From assembly GCA_020721585.1 (NCBI GenBank), contig DYMK01000003.1:109706-173705 (forward strand): a stretch of 64,000 nt of DNA, read 5' to 3'. Under the pieces are notes generated by a model. The model saw only the letters and a list, made by a program, of their open reading frames with translations, ran no database searches and was not told where the DNA came from. Numbering within the stretch: the stretch's first letter is position 1; each line of letters opens with the position of its first letter. Below, piece after piece: positions 8,532 through 17,296 of the stretch. A program made the translations under genes and the position numbers. The DNA is from Sulfuricurvum sp. Lineage in GTDB: Bacteria > Campylobacterota > Campylobacteria > Campylobacterales > Sulfurimonadaceae.

Positions 8532-9138
8532 AGGACTCTATGCCATCACCGATGAACACCTCACCCCCGATGCGACGATTATCGCGCAAGTGACCATCGC
8601 CCTCCAATCAGGGGTAAAAATACTCCAATACCGCAATAAAACCGCCACCGATGGGGCAATTGAGACGGTGTGTCGCCAACTCCAAAAGCTCTGCACCGCC
8701 CATGATGCCCTTTTTATCCTCGATGACCGTCCCTATTTGGCGCAAAAAATCGGTGCCGATGGTCTCCATATTGGAAAAGACGATACGGAACTCTCCCGTG
8801 CACGGGAAATTTTTCCTCAAGGGATTATCGGCGTATCGTGTTATGGAAGCATCAAAAAAGCGATAGAAGCCCAAGAACAAGGGGCCAACTACGTCGCCTT
8901 TGGATCGTTTTTCCCCTCTCCGACCAAACCCCATTCAGGGATTGTCTCTCTAAGCGTCTTGGACAAAGCCAAAAATGCCCTCTCAATTCCCATCTGTGCC
9001 ATTGGGGGGATTAATGTCACCAATATCCACGACGTGGCTGCCCATAAACCCGATATGATCAGTCTGGTCAGTGCGGTGTGGGAAGGGGATATTCATCGCA
9101 CTATTCTTCAGCTCAATCAAGGGATGAACGTCCATTAA
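8521..9138 (+). CDS. thiE: Thiamine-phosphate synthase ThiE
   Basis: ThiE joins HMP-PP and the thiazole phosphate to give thiamine phosphate. The TIM-barrel motifs are present: LYAITDE, LQYRNKTA (phosphate-binding QxR), LFILDDR, GADGLHIGKDD, YVAFGSFFPSPTK and PICAIGGI. At 205 residues it is family length. The ATG at 8521 lies inside the thiD end and is preceded by GGGGGAG. No thiazole-branch gene and no thiC are in the window. It closes the four-gene run; trpB follows after 33 bases. Confidence 0.95.
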   Translation: MSLKGLYAITDEHLTPDATIIAQVTIALQSGVKILQYRNKTATDGAIETVCRQLQKLCTAHDALFILDDRPYLAQKIGADGLHIGKDDTELSRAREIFPQGIIGVSCYGSIKKAIEAQEQGANYVAFGSFFPSPTKPHSGIVSLSVLDKAKNALSIPICAIGGINVTNIHDVAAHKPDMISLVSAVWEGDIHRTILQLNQGMNVH

Positions 9139-9171
9139 CGCTTAAAAATTGTACACCACAAAGGAACTGCC

Positions 9172-10377
9172 ATGCAACCTTATATCCCCACCGCCTTTGA
9201 CTTTGATCCCGATGCGTCAGGTCATTTTGGAAAATTTGGGGGACGTTTTGTCCCTGAGACGCTGATGCCTTCCCTTATCGAACTGGATGAAGTGTATCGA
9301 TCGTACCGTTTTGATCCCCAATTTTGGTCAGAGGTCAATGCCCTTTTACACGAGTATGTGGGTCGCCCCTCTCCGTTGTATCGCGCCACTACCCTTTCAC
9401 AGCAATTGGGGGGAAATATCTTTCTCAAACGCGAAGACCTCAATCACACCGGAGCGCATAAAATCAACAACACCATTGCGCAGGGGCTTTTAGCCAAACG
9501 GATGGGAAAAACCAAAATCATCGCCGAAACGGGGGCAGGTCAACATGGAGTTGCTACAGCAACCATTGCAGCGTTGATGGGATTGGAGTGCGACATCTTT
9601 ATGGGGGAAAAAGATGTGGCGCGTCAAGAACTTAATGTCTTTCGGATGAAATTATTGGGGGCAAACGTCCATCCCGTCACCTCAGGGAGTCGCACCCTCA
9701 AAGATGCCATGAACGAAGCGATCCGCCATTGGGTCACCCATGCGCGGGATACGTTTTACATTATCGGTACGGCAGCAGGACCGCATCCTTATCCCCTGAT
9801 GGTGCGTGATTTTCAAGCGATTATCAGCTACGAAGCCAAAGCGCAACTGCTCCACCAACACGGAAAACTCCCCGATTACGTGGTCGCGTGCATCGGAGGA
9901 GGTTCCAATGCGTTGGGGATGTTTGCCCATTTTATCAATGAAGAAGGTGTCCAATGTATCGGTATCGAAGCGGGGGGGCATGGATTGGGATCGGGTAAAC
10001 ATGGGGCAAGTTTGGCATTGGGTCGCCCCGGTATTTTACACGGGCAATTGAGCTATCTCCTCCAAAGCGATGAGGGGCAGATTTGCCAAGCCCATTCCCT
10101 CTCTGCGGGATTGGATTATCCCGGTATTGGCCCTGAACATTCGTATCTTATGGAACAGGGCAAAGTGATGTACGATAGCATCACCGATGATGAAGCATTG
10201 GAGGCGTTTGTGTGGCTTAGTCGTGCAGAGGGGATTGTCCCCGCCTTTGAAAGTTCCCATGCCATCGCCTATCTCAAAAAAATGGGGAAAGATTTGGAAA
10301 ACAAAACGGTGATTGTCAGCCTCTCAGGGCGGGGTGATAAAGATATGCCCCAAGCCATGCACTTGCTGAAGCTTTGA
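9172..10377 (+). CDS. trpB: Tryptophan synthase beta chain
   Basis: TrpB condenses indole with serine using PLP. It shows the PLP-lysine region ([20 protein letters not shown]), [20 protein letters not shown], the phosphate-binding [12 protein letters not shown] and the C-terminal SGRGDKD motif. At 401 residues it matches the TrpB1 type that works with TrpA. AAGGAAC precedes the ATG at 9172. No trpA or other trp gene is visible, so trpB is split from the rest of the pathway here. Confidence 0.96.
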   Translation: MQPYIPTAFDFDPDASGHFGKFGGRFVPETLMPSLIELDEVYRSYRFDPQFWSEVNALLHEYVGRPSPLYRATTLSQQLGGNIFLKREDLNHTGAHKINNTIAQGLLAKRMGKTKIIAETGAGQHGVATATIAALMGLECDIFMGEKDVARQELNVFRMKLLGANVHPVTSGSRTLKDAMNEAIRHWVTHARDTFYIIGTAAGPHPYPLMVRDFQAIISYEAKAQLLHQHGKLPDYVVACIGGGSNALGMFAHFINEEGVQCIGIEAGGHGLGSGKHGASLALGRPGILHGQLSYLLQSDEGQICQAHSLSAGLDYPGIGPEHSYLMEQGKVMYDSITDDEALEAFVWLSRAEGIVPAFESSHAIAYLKKMGKDLENKTVIVSLSGRGDKDMPQAMHLLKL

Positions 10378-10480
10378 AAAAATCACTACCTAAATCAACC
10401 TAATGATCGGGTTCAACGTAAAAAAACAAAAAAGTTCAGTTGATTAGCGTTACAATTAACTAAAAATAGGAGTGGTGACG

Positions 10481-11158
10481 ATGCGGGAATCAAGTAAAGC
10501 AATGGTGCGAAGGCTCTATGATCAACGATTTGCGACACGATATTTTGTAGGGGAGGGAATTGATATTGGTGCTGGTAATGATTCCATTTCACTCTATAGA
10601 GAACTTTTTCCATCGATGGGCGGTGTGCGTGCGTGGGATATGCCCGATGGCGATGCGCAATATATGGAAGGTATTGCCGATGAAAGTTATGATTTTGTAC
10701 ACTCTTCGCACTGCTTAGAACATATGGTAGATCCTTCTGTCGCACTAAAGAATTGGTTTCGTATTCTCAAACCGGGTGGCTATCTTATTTGTGTCATCCC
10801 TGATGAAGATTTGTATGAGCAGGGTACATTTCCGTCTTCCTTTAATCCAGACCACAAATGGACCTTTACAACATGGAAACCTTCAAGTTGGTCAAACTAC
10901 TCCATTAACCTTTTTGACCTTATTCCAACACTTGGTGGGAGTGCGCAAACGCTACGTATAGAGCTTCTTGATGCAACCTATCACTATGGGCTTCCTCGTT
11001 TTGATCAAACACTTACACCCATGGGAGAGAGTGCGATTGAACTCATTATCCGAAAAAGACATCCGCAAGAGCTAGAAGAAGGGGGTCGTTTACCACCGAA
11101 AGATAAAGGATTAACCCAAAAAGGTTTTACCCTTCTTACGGGCATTTCACTCAAATAG
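10481..11158 (+). CDS. Class I SAM-dependent methyltransferase
   Basis: A Methyltransf_11-type protein: motif I reads GIDIGAGNDSI, an acidic residue ends the next strand (AWDMPDGDA), and FDFVHSSHCLEHMVDP plus the post-motif RILKPGGYLICVIPD are diagnostic. It should bind SAM; its acceptor is unknown. Such small methyltransferases often act on sugars, lipids or quinones. The ATG at 10481 follows ATAGGAG; earlier GTG codons are less likely. It is flanked by gaps of about 100 and 170 bases, so it is probably transcribed alone. Confidence 0.8.
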   Translation: MRESSKAMVRRLYDQRFATRYFVGEGIDIGAGNDSISLYRELFPSMGGVRAWDMPDGDAQYMEGIADESYDFVHSSHCLEHMVDPSVALKNWFRILKPGGYLICVIPDEDLYEQGTFPSSFNPDHKWTFTTWKPSSWSNYSINLFDLIPTLGGSAQTLRIELLDATYHYGLPRFDQTLTPMGESAIELIIRKRHPQELEEGGRLPPKDKGLTQKGFTLLTGISLK

Positions 11159-11304
11159 TACGAAATCCATTGCCCTATCTACCCTAAAATGGTAGGGAGG
11201 TGATCCCCTTTGTCGGGTCACTACGCTATGACCAAAAAGGTGAGCATGGGTTTATCTTCCGATGAAAAGACAAAAAAGCAATACAAATCCCCCCAAAAAA
11301 TCTC

Positions 11305-11310
11305 TATAAT
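11305..11310 (+). promoter_or_regulatory. Likely -10 element upstream of the menaquinone decarboxylase
   Basis: TATAAT lies 22 bases before the ATG at 11332 in an A-rich region; no strong -35 is seen, as is common in Campylobacterota. The rest of the 11159-11331 gap holds a small CTACC/GGTAG hairpin near 11180-11197. Confidence 0.45.
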
Positions 11311-11331
11311 CACACAAATTAGGTAAAGGTC

Positions 11332-13176
11332 ATGATTATGAGTACCCTTCAAACCCTCCTAGAGGCGTTACAACAGCGAAACTGGCTCAAAATAATTGAT
11401 GAACCTTTGGACATTTATTTGGAAATCCCCCATCTAGCCTACGTGGAAGCCAAACTTCCACACCCAAAAGTGCTTTTGTTTTCTCACCCCATTGACGTCA
11501 AAAATGGCACGGTTTTTGAGATGCCCGTAGTCATGAATATGTTTGCCAATTTTGAGGTGACCGAATGGATTTTTGGTACCCACCCCGACGCAATCGCTTC
11601 TGAGATTCGTGAGCTACTCCATCTCAAACCCCCAGAGGGATTTATGGGGAAGATGTCGATGCTCTCGCAGCTTTTTAATCTCAAGAACGTCCCCCCCAAA
11701 AAGCTCAAAAAACGGGGAGAATGTCAAAGTATCGTCTATGAAGGCAAAGAAGCATCCCTTGACCGTCTCCCTATTCTCACCACATGGAGCGAAGATGGGG
11801 GAGCTTTTATCACGATGGGTCAGGTCTATACCCAAAGTTTGGATGGGAAAATGCAAAATCTAGGGATGTACCGTCTCCAAAAATACGACGCGCATCATTT
11901 GGGTCTCCATTGGCAAATCCATAAGGATTCCTCGTGCTTTTTTGACCAGTACCGTGAAGCAGGCAAAAAGATGCCTGTCTCCATCGCCATTGGGGGTCAT
12001 CCCCTCTATATTTGGTGTGGACAAGCTCCCATGCCCTATGGAATGTTTGAACTAATGCTGTACGGGTTTGTCCGTAAAGAAAACGCCAAATTGGTCAAAT
12101 CAATCACCAACGATCTGTACATTCCTCACGATGTCGACATTGTCATCGAAGGGTTTGTTGATCCAAGCACGCTTCGTATAGAGGGACCTTTTGGCGACCA
12201 TACGGGGTATTACACCCCCCAAGAGCTGTACCCCGTGTTGGAAATCAGTGCGATTACGACGGCAAAATCTCCTATCTACCAAGCCACCGTTGTGGGCAAA
12301 CCCCCTCTTGAAGACAAATACATGGGGTGGGCAACGGAGCGGATATTCTTGCCACTCTTGCAAACAACCGCTCCTGATTTAGTCGATTACCATATGCCCG
12401 AAAACGGTGTCTTCCATAATCTCATCCTTGCCAAGCTCAAAACACGCTTTAAAGGACACGCCCAACAAATTATGCACGCCTTTTGGGGGGTTGGTCAGAT
12501 GAGTTTTGTCAAACACGCCCTTTTTGTCGCAGACGATGCCCCCTCACTCACCGATTATGGGACACTTACTGAACACATTCTCAATCGCCTCACCCCACGC
12601 GGTATTCTCATCACCAGTGGTATTATCGACGCACTGGATCACGCCAGTCATGAAACGCTTGTTGGGGGGAAACTGGGGGTTGATGCGACCGGAGCAATTC
12701 AGCCCAAAACGTGTGAGGTGATCAGCGATGACGTGTTGGAGGAACGTGTATCATCACGCGTTCCGACATTCATTGCCCTCAAACAGTATATGACCCATAC
12801 CGCCAATCCCATTACGGTCATCCAATACACCAAAACCACCACAGCAAAAACCCTTTTTGAATCCCTTGTACCCCTTCACAAGCATCTTCGTATCGTCGTT
12901 TTCGTGGATGAATGCCATAATGATGTAGCTAATCCGTATATGTTGATTTGGCGTGTTTTTAACAACATTGATGCCCAACGCGATGTTTGGCTCTCTCCTT
13001 TTATCGGTATTGATGCAACGACCAAAAACCGCCTTGATGGCTACACGCGTGAATGGCCCAAAGATGTCGATTGTGACCCAACGGTCATTGACAATTTACG
13101 TAAACGTGGTATTATCGACTGTGACGATGCCCTTATACACGCCTACCAACTCCATAAAAAACGGTTGGATGTCTGA
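11332..13176 (+). CDS. UbiD-family menaquinone biosynthesis decarboxylase
   Basis: A 614-residue UbiD-family enzyme of the kind found with the futalosine menaquinone route. It should remove a carboxyl group from an aromatic intermediate using prenylated FMN made by a UbiX-type partner, which is not in the window. Visible family blocks are QNLGMYRLQKYDAHHLGLHW, VSIAIGGHPLY, the catalytic acidic stretch RIEGPFGDHTGYYTP and KPPLEDKYMGWATERIFLPL. It is longer than E. coli UbiD, as usual for this subfamily. The start is ATG 11332, with ATG 11338 as an alternative. It leads an operon with an SRPBCC protein, an unknown, a glutathione peroxidase and a lipocalin. Confidence 0.9.
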   Translation: MIMSTLQTLLEALQQRNWLKIIDEPLDIYLEIPHLAYVEAKLPHPKVLLFSHPIDVKNGTVFEMPVVMNMFANFEVTEWIFGTHPDAIASEIRELLHLKPPEGFMGKMSMLSQLFNLKNVPPKKLKKRGECQSIVYEGKEASLDRLPILTTWSEDGGAFITMGQVYTQSLDGKMQNLGMYRLQKYDAHHLGLHWQIHKDSSCFFDQYREAGKKMPVSIAIGGHPLYIWCGQAPMPYGMFELMLYGFVRKENAKLVKSITNDLYIPHDVDIVIEGFVDPSTLRIEGPFGDHTGYYTPQELYPVLEISAITTAKSPIYQATVVGKPPLEDKYMGWATERIFLPLLQTTAPDLVDYHMPENGVFHNLILAKLKTRFKGHAQQIMHAFWGVGQMSFVKHALFVADDAPSLTDYGTLTEHILNRLTPRGILITSGIIDALDHASHETLVGGKLGVDATGAIQPKTCEVISDDVLEERVSSRVPTFIALKQYMTHTANPITVIQYTKTTTAKTLFESLVPLHKHLRIVVFVDECHNDVANPYMLIWRVFNNIDAQRDVWLSPFIGIDATTKNRLDGYTREWPKDVDCDPTVIDNLRKRGIIDCDDALIHAYQLHKKRLDV

Positions 13177-13178
13177 AG

Positions 13179-13652
13179 ATGAAAAACATGGTATTATCGT
13201 ATAAGTGCCTGATCGCTGCGTCGCACGAAAAGGTGTGTCACTTTCACACAGATACCCATAATCTTCCCCTTATCACTCCTCCATGGATAAACGTTACGAT
13301 TGTTTCCATGGACGATCCGATGATCGAAAAGAGTACTGTTGTACTGGATATTCGCAGGTTTGGAATCGCTACCCGATGGAAAATGCACATCGAAACCCTC
13401 CAATGCCCCAACACCCTAACCGATCTGATGCTCAAAGGCCCTTTCCCCTTTTTTCGTCATGAACGTCGTTTTATCCCCCTCACCCTCACAACCACACAGA
13501 TGGAAGAGACCCTAACGCTGCGTTTACCCATGGGGTGGCTGGGTGCATTGGCTTTTGGATGGGTCAAGCGGGATATGGATGCGATGTTTGCCTATCGTCA
13601 TCTCATGACCCAAAAATATTGTTTAGGAGAAGCCAATGTACTACCTGTATGA
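13179..13652 (+). CDS. SRPBCC (START/Bet v 1-like) family protein
   Basis: 157 residues with the pattern of SRPBCC proteins related to cell-division inhibitor/cyclase-like members: FHTDTHNLPLITPPW near 23-38, then PFPFFRHERRF and LPMGWLGALAFGWVKRDMDAMFAYR at the end, where the last helix closes a hydrophobic cavity. These proteins bind small hydrophobic ligands. The start lies two bases after the decarboxylase stop, implying coupling. The role is unknown; closeness to a quinone-pathway enzyme makes a lipid or quinone ligand conceivable. Confidence 0.65.
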   Translation: MKNMVLSYKCLIAASHEKVCHFHTDTHNLPLITPPWINVTIVSMDDPMIEKSTVVLDIRRFGIATRWKMHIETLQCPNTLTDLMLKGPFPFFRHERRFIPLTLTTTQMEETLTLRLPMGWLGALAFGWVKRDMDAMFAYRHLMTQKYCLGEANVLPV

Positions 13653-13986
13653 TGGAAAAAAACGGCTCACACCCTTATCCCTTAATCCCCAAAATGCCCT
13701 ACGGATAGCCCAACTTCACGACGCTATTTTAGTGAGCAACCGCATTGAGGAGATGGTACGTATCGCACCCTACCCAAAATCGGGATTTTTACTCACCGCG
13801 CATAATCGCTATTCCCTTTTTCGCTATTGCGTTTACCAAGCCAAAGCACGCACTTTGAGCGAATTTCGTCTCATTCTCTACACTCTACCCACGAAATCGT
13901 GGTTGTATTATCTCCTTAAAGCAACAGCATCCCTCTCTTTTGGGTATTATCAGCTCATGCAATTTTCCAAAGGTCAATCCCAATGA
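13636..13986 (+). CDS. Hypothetical protein, 116 residues
   Basis: I do not recognise this protein. It is basic, with no signal peptide; a mildly hydrophobic stretch (SWLYYLLKATASLSFGYYQLM) near the C-terminus might touch the membrane. It overlaps the SRPBCC gene by 17 bases and its stop overlaps the peroxidase start (ATGA), so it is firmly inside the operon. GGAG at 13625-13628 serves as ribosome site. Confidence 0.6.
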   Translation: MYYLYDGKKRLTPLSLNPQNALRIAQLHDAILVSNRIEEMVRIAPYPKSGFLLTAHNRYSLFRYCVYQAKARTLSEFRLILYTLPTKSWLYYLLKATASLSFGYYQLMQFSKGQSQ

Positions 13987-14537
13987 AATTCAAAACCCTT
14001 ATCTTACTTATCACCGCATGGAGTACCCTTATGGCAACACCCATCCCCTCCCTCTACGATTGTGACGTTGTCACGATTCATCAGGAAAAAACCACCTTAG
14101 CCCCCTACAAAGGGAAGGTTTTATTGATCGTCAACACCGCAAGCGGATGTGGATTTACCCCTCAGTTTGAAGGGCTTGAGAAGCTCTACACTGCCTATAA
14201 ATCACGCGGTTTTGTGGTCTTGGGTTTCCCCTCCAATCAATTTGCCGGACAAGAACCGCTGGATGAAAAAGGGATTGAGAATTTTTGCCGTGTCAACTAT
14301 GGGGTAACCTTTCCATTGTTTGCCAAAATTGAGGTCAATGGCAACCATACGCACCCCCTCTACACCTATCTCAAACGCAACGCCAAAGGGATTTTAGGAA
14401 GTGAAGCGATTAAATGGAATTTCACCAAATTTTTGGTCACCAAAGAAGGCAAAGTGATCCGACGCTACGCCCCCTCCACCGCCCCTGAAGCGATTGCCTC
14501 AGACATCGAAACACTCCTTAAAAAGGGTACGTTATGA
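13983..14537 (+). CDS. Glutathione peroxidase family thiol peroxidase, exported
   Basis: Reduces peroxides with thiols. The catalytic set is visible: Cys in NTASGCGFTPQ, Gln in FPSNQFAGQEP and Trp-Asn in KWNFTKF. The cysteine form (not selenocysteine) and absence of a glutathione loop suggest a thioredoxin-linked enzyme. An N-terminal hydrophobic stretch (TLILLITAWSTLMA) looks like a signal peptide, so it probably works in the periplasm. Start and stop overlap both neighbours by four bases (ATGA). The lipocalin after it is also exported, hinting at envelope lipid protection. Confidence 0.88.
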   Translation: MKFKTLILLITAWSTLMATPIPSLYDCDVVTIHQEKTTLAPYKGKVLLIVNTASGCGFTPQFEGLEKLYTAYKSRGFVVLGFPSNQFAGQEPLDEKGIENFCRVNYGVTFPLFAKIEVNGNHTHPLYTYLKRNAKGILGSEAIKWNFTKFLVTKEGKVIRRYAPSTAPEAIASDIETLLKKGTL

Positions 14538-15061
14538 AAGTTTCAGTCGCTGCCATCCTCACCGCACTCCTTTTACTCAGCGGATGTGCCAAAACCCCTG
14601 CACCCGCCCCCCTCGCTACCGTCCCTGACGTTGATTTAGAGCGTTATCGCGGAACATGGATCGAAATTGCCCGCTATGAAAACCGTTTTGAAAAGGGCTG
14701 TTTTGGGGCAAGTGCCACGTATGTTCCTCACGGTGACCATATTCTCGTTACGAATCGATGTTTTGATCGTACGGGGATCCAAAGCGGTGAAGCAAACGGT
14801 CGCGCCTACGCCGTTGAGGGGAGTCACAACACGAAGCTACGGGTCAGTTTTTTCCGTCCCTTTTATGGGGATTATTGGGTATTGATGGTGGGAAAAAACT
14901 ATCAGTACAGTGTGGTGGGTGAACCCACGCGTCGCTATCTTTGGATCCTAAGCCGCACCCATACGCTTAGCGATGCGGATAAAAAAACGATTTTGGATAC
15001 CTTGCCCTCACTGGGATATGACGCTTCTAAACTCTATTGGACCTCATCCCCATCGAACTAA
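14534..15061 (+). CDS. blc: Outer-membrane lipocalin Blc-like lipoprotein
   Basis: A 175-residue lipocalin. The N-terminus carries a lipobox (LLLLSGCAKT) for lipidation at Cys, then the lipocalin signature YRGTWIEIARYENRFEKGC, and later YWVLMVGKNYQYSVVGEPTRRYLWILSR. Bacterial Blc binds lysophospholipids or fatty acids and sits in the outer membrane. The start overlaps the peroxidase stop by four bases. It ends the operon that began with the menaquinone decarboxylase. Confidence 0.9.
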   Translation: MKVSVAAILTALLLLSGCAKTPAPAPLATVPDVDLERYRGTWIEIARYENRFEKGCFGASATYVPHGDHILVTNRCFDRTGIQSGEANGRAYAVEGSHNTKLRVSFFRPFYGDYWVLMVGKNYQYSVVGEPTRRYLWILSRTHTLSDADKKTILDTLPSLGYDASKLYWTSSPSN

Positions 15062-15095
15062 CATTTTTGGGCTACTAAAACCTTCTTGAAGCTTT

Positions 15096-15101
15096 TATAA
15101 T
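15096..15101 (+). promoter_or_regulatory. Likely -10 element of the EAL gene
   Basis: TATAAT lies 21 bases before the ATG at 15122, within the 60-base gap after the lipocalin gene. No convincing -35 is present. Confidence 0.45.
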
Positions 15102-15121
15102 GGTACCCAAAAAGGGTGACC

Positions 15122-16192
15122 ATGAGCTGTATGCAATGTCAAACACTTCCCATTATTTCCCCATCAAACGGTGAGCTTATCATCAGTTGTTCTGTGAGCG
15201 AACTTGCCCACAAGTTTTCCCTCTATTTGCGTGGGGAGAACCTTCCTTTTACCCTCGAAGACCCCCAAACGTTGTGGGTGCGTGTCGATAATTTTGCCCT
15301 CTTTTTAGAGAGACTGTGTGCCTCTAACCTTTTTTTCCCTTTAGAACGGGAGGGGATTAGCCTATTGCTGTTGGAAAACGGCGAAAAACTTACCCCCTCC
15401 AAACTCAGATCCATGCGCACTTTGCAATCCTACAACGATTTAAGGGGGGCGATGGAGCTTTCTGCCTTGATCCAAAAAGGGGCATTAACGACCCATTTTC
15501 AACCCATCGTGGATGTGATTTCAAAAACCGTTTATGGCTATGAATCTTTAGCGCGGGGGGTGAGTGATTCGGGTGAGCTTATTTATCCGGATACCCTTTT
15601 TCGGTGGGGGCGTGAGGGGGATATGCTCTTTTACCTCGATCGTGCGTGCCGAGAAACGTCTCTCAAAACAGCGGCGGTCAAAAATATTTCCACCAAAGTG
15701 TTCATCAATTTTATCCCCACGGCGATTTATGACCCGCAACACTGCCTGCAATCGACGGTCAAATGGGCAAAACAGCTTGATTTTGATCCCAAAAACATTA
15801 TTTTTGAGGTGATTGAGAGTGACCATGTTGCCGATTTGGATCATCTGAAAACCATTTTGGATTATTATCAATCACAGGGGTTTATGGTCGCACTCGATGA
15901 TGTGGGGAGTGGCTATTCCTCCTTAAACATGATTGCTAAATTACTTCCCGATATTGTGAAGATTGACCGTGATATTATCGATCGTATTGATGAAAATCCT
16001 GTCAAACAGTCCATTTTTCGCGCCATTGTACAAATCGCCCACGAGAACAGTATCGTGGTCTTAGCGGAGGGGATTGAGCGGGAAGAGGAACTCCTTTTTT
16101 GTACTGCCAATGGTGCCCAGTTGGCACAAGGGTACTATTTTGGGAAACCCTCCGCCGAACCGATCCGAAAAATTGACCATCTCATCAATTGA
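15122..16192 (+). CDS. EAL-domain cyclic-di-GMP phosphodiesterase
   Basis: The C-terminal 240 residues form an EAL domain that should hydrolyse c-di-GMP. The signature reads YESLAR rather than EALxR, with the metal-binding glutamate kept; NFIPT, FEVIES, ALDDVGSGYSSLN, VKIDRDII and AEGIERE are also present, so activity is expected. The first 110 residues are an uncharacterised domain starting with a CxxC (CMQC) motif and probably sense or bind something. No membrane span is seen. ATG 15122 is preferred to GTG 15116; the AAAGGGTGA site lies just upstream. Confidence 0.9.
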   Translation: MSCMQCQTLPIISPSNGELIISCSVSELAHKFSLYLRGENLPFTLEDPQTLWVRVDNFALFLERLCASNLFFPLEREGISLLLLENGEKLTPSKLRSMRTLQSYNDLRGAMELSALIQKGALTTHFQPIVDVISKTVYGYESLARGVSDSGELIYPDTLFRWGREGDMLFYLDRACRETSLKTAAVKNISTKVFINFIPTAIYDPQHCLQSTVKWAKQLDFDPKNIIFEVIESDHVADLDHLKTILDYYQSQGFMVALDDVGSGYSSLNMIAKLLPDIVKIDRDIIDRIDENPVKQSIFRAIVQIAHENSIVVLAEGIEREEELLFCTANGAQLAQGYYFGKPSAEPIRKIDHLIN

Positions 16193-16262
16193 CAAAAAAC
16201 CGCTACGAAAATTTCCCCTTTTTTTCTATCATCTTCCCATCACTTTGTTTGGGAGAATGACC

Positions 16263-16364
16263 ATGAATGAACTCACCCCCACCTATCCTTTGGTGTCACT
16301 CATTGCCGCAATGGCATTGCTTTTTATTGCCCTTAACTACATTTGGAAGGGGTCACTCCTGTGA
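16263..16364 (+). CDS. Small single-span membrane peptide upstream of hemH
   Basis: A 33-residue peptide starting MNELTPTYPLVSLIAAMALL, with one hydrophobic helix and a positive end (WKGS), suggesting the N-terminus faces out. GGGAG at 16251-16255 is well spaced for ATG 16263, and its TGA overlaps the GTG start of hemH (GTGA). That arrangement favours a real gene that is translationally coupled to hemH. It resembles the small subunits often overlooked next to respiratory or haem genes, but I cannot name it. Confidence 0.5.
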   Translation: MNELTPTYPLVSLIAAMALLFIALNYIWKGSLL

Positions 16365-17296
16365 AAAAAGCGGTTCTTTTACTCAATATGGGGGGACCTA
16401 ATACTCTCTTGGAAGTTAAACTCTTTTTGACGAATATGTTTAACGATCCTCGCATCATTGCAGCACCCAAACCGATTCGGAAGATGATAGCATGGTTTAT
16501 TACCGCAAAAAGGCACAAAGAAGCGGAACATAACTACGCCCTCATTGGGGGGAAATCGCCCATCATCGCCCATACGGCACGTGTGGTTGATGCCCTCTCG
16601 GCGCGCATCGATGCCGATGTCCATTATGTCATGCGGTATACCCCCCCCTTTACGGATGCGGTTTTGAGCAAACTCAAAGATTACGATGCTATTTATGCCA
16701 TCCCGTTGTATCCCCATTTCTCTGCAACCACGACCCTTTCATCATTCGATGTTCTCTATGCGGAAGCCAAAAAATTGGGCATAAGCGACAAAATTCACAC
16801 CCTTGATCGCTATTACAACCATCCTGACTACATTGCTTCGATCGTTGAACGGATTAAAGAATCCTTAGGGGGAGAAGATCCACGCGAATTTGAACTTATT
16901 TTTTCCGCGCATGGACTCCCCAAAAAGATTATTGAAAAAGGGGATCTGTATCAACGCCATATCCGTGCGAATGTCTATCATGCGCGACGCGCCCTTGATG
17001 AGGCGGGAATCTTTTTTCACAACACTCATTTGGCGTATCAGTCACGGTTGGGACCCTTGGAATGGATTCGCCCCTATTTGGAGGATAAACTGGCTTCTCT
17101 TAAAACAAAAAAAGTGATCATTTACCCCATTGCTTTTACGATTGATAATTCGGAAACCGAATTTGAATTGGAGATTGAGTATCGTGAAAAAGCTCAAGCG
17201 ATGGGATTTGAGACCTATCGTGTCGCTAAAGCCCCCAATGACCACCCCCTTTTTATCCAAACGCTTGAAAAATTGTACCTTTCGATGCTCCCATGA
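16361..17296 (+). CDS. hemH: Ferrochelatase
   Basis: Inserts iron into protoporphyrin IX to make haem. The family blocks are LLLNMGGPNTLLEVKLFLTNMF at the start (FNDPRII follows), FSAHGLPKKIIEKGD with the catalytic His, and FTIDNSETEFELEIEYRE with the acidic residues near the metal path. 311 residues from GTG 16361 fits the family. The GTG overlaps the small peptide's stop, and its own stop overlaps the next gene by four bases. Confidence 0.95.
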   Translation: MKKAVLLLNMGGPNTLLEVKLFLTNMFNDPRIIAAPKPIRKMIAWFITAKRHKEAEHNYALIGGKSPIIAHTARVVDALSARIDADVHYVMRYTPPFTDAVLSKLKDYDAIYAIPLYPHFSATTTLSSFDVLYAEAKKLGISDKIHTLDRYYNHPDYIASIVERIKESLGGEDPREFELIFSAHGLPKKIIEKGDLYQRHIRANVYHARRALDEAGIFFHNTHLAYQSRLGPLEWIRPYLEDKLASLKTKKVIIYPIAFTIDNSETEFELEIEYREKAQAMGFETYRVAKAPNDHPLFIQTLEKLYLSMLP

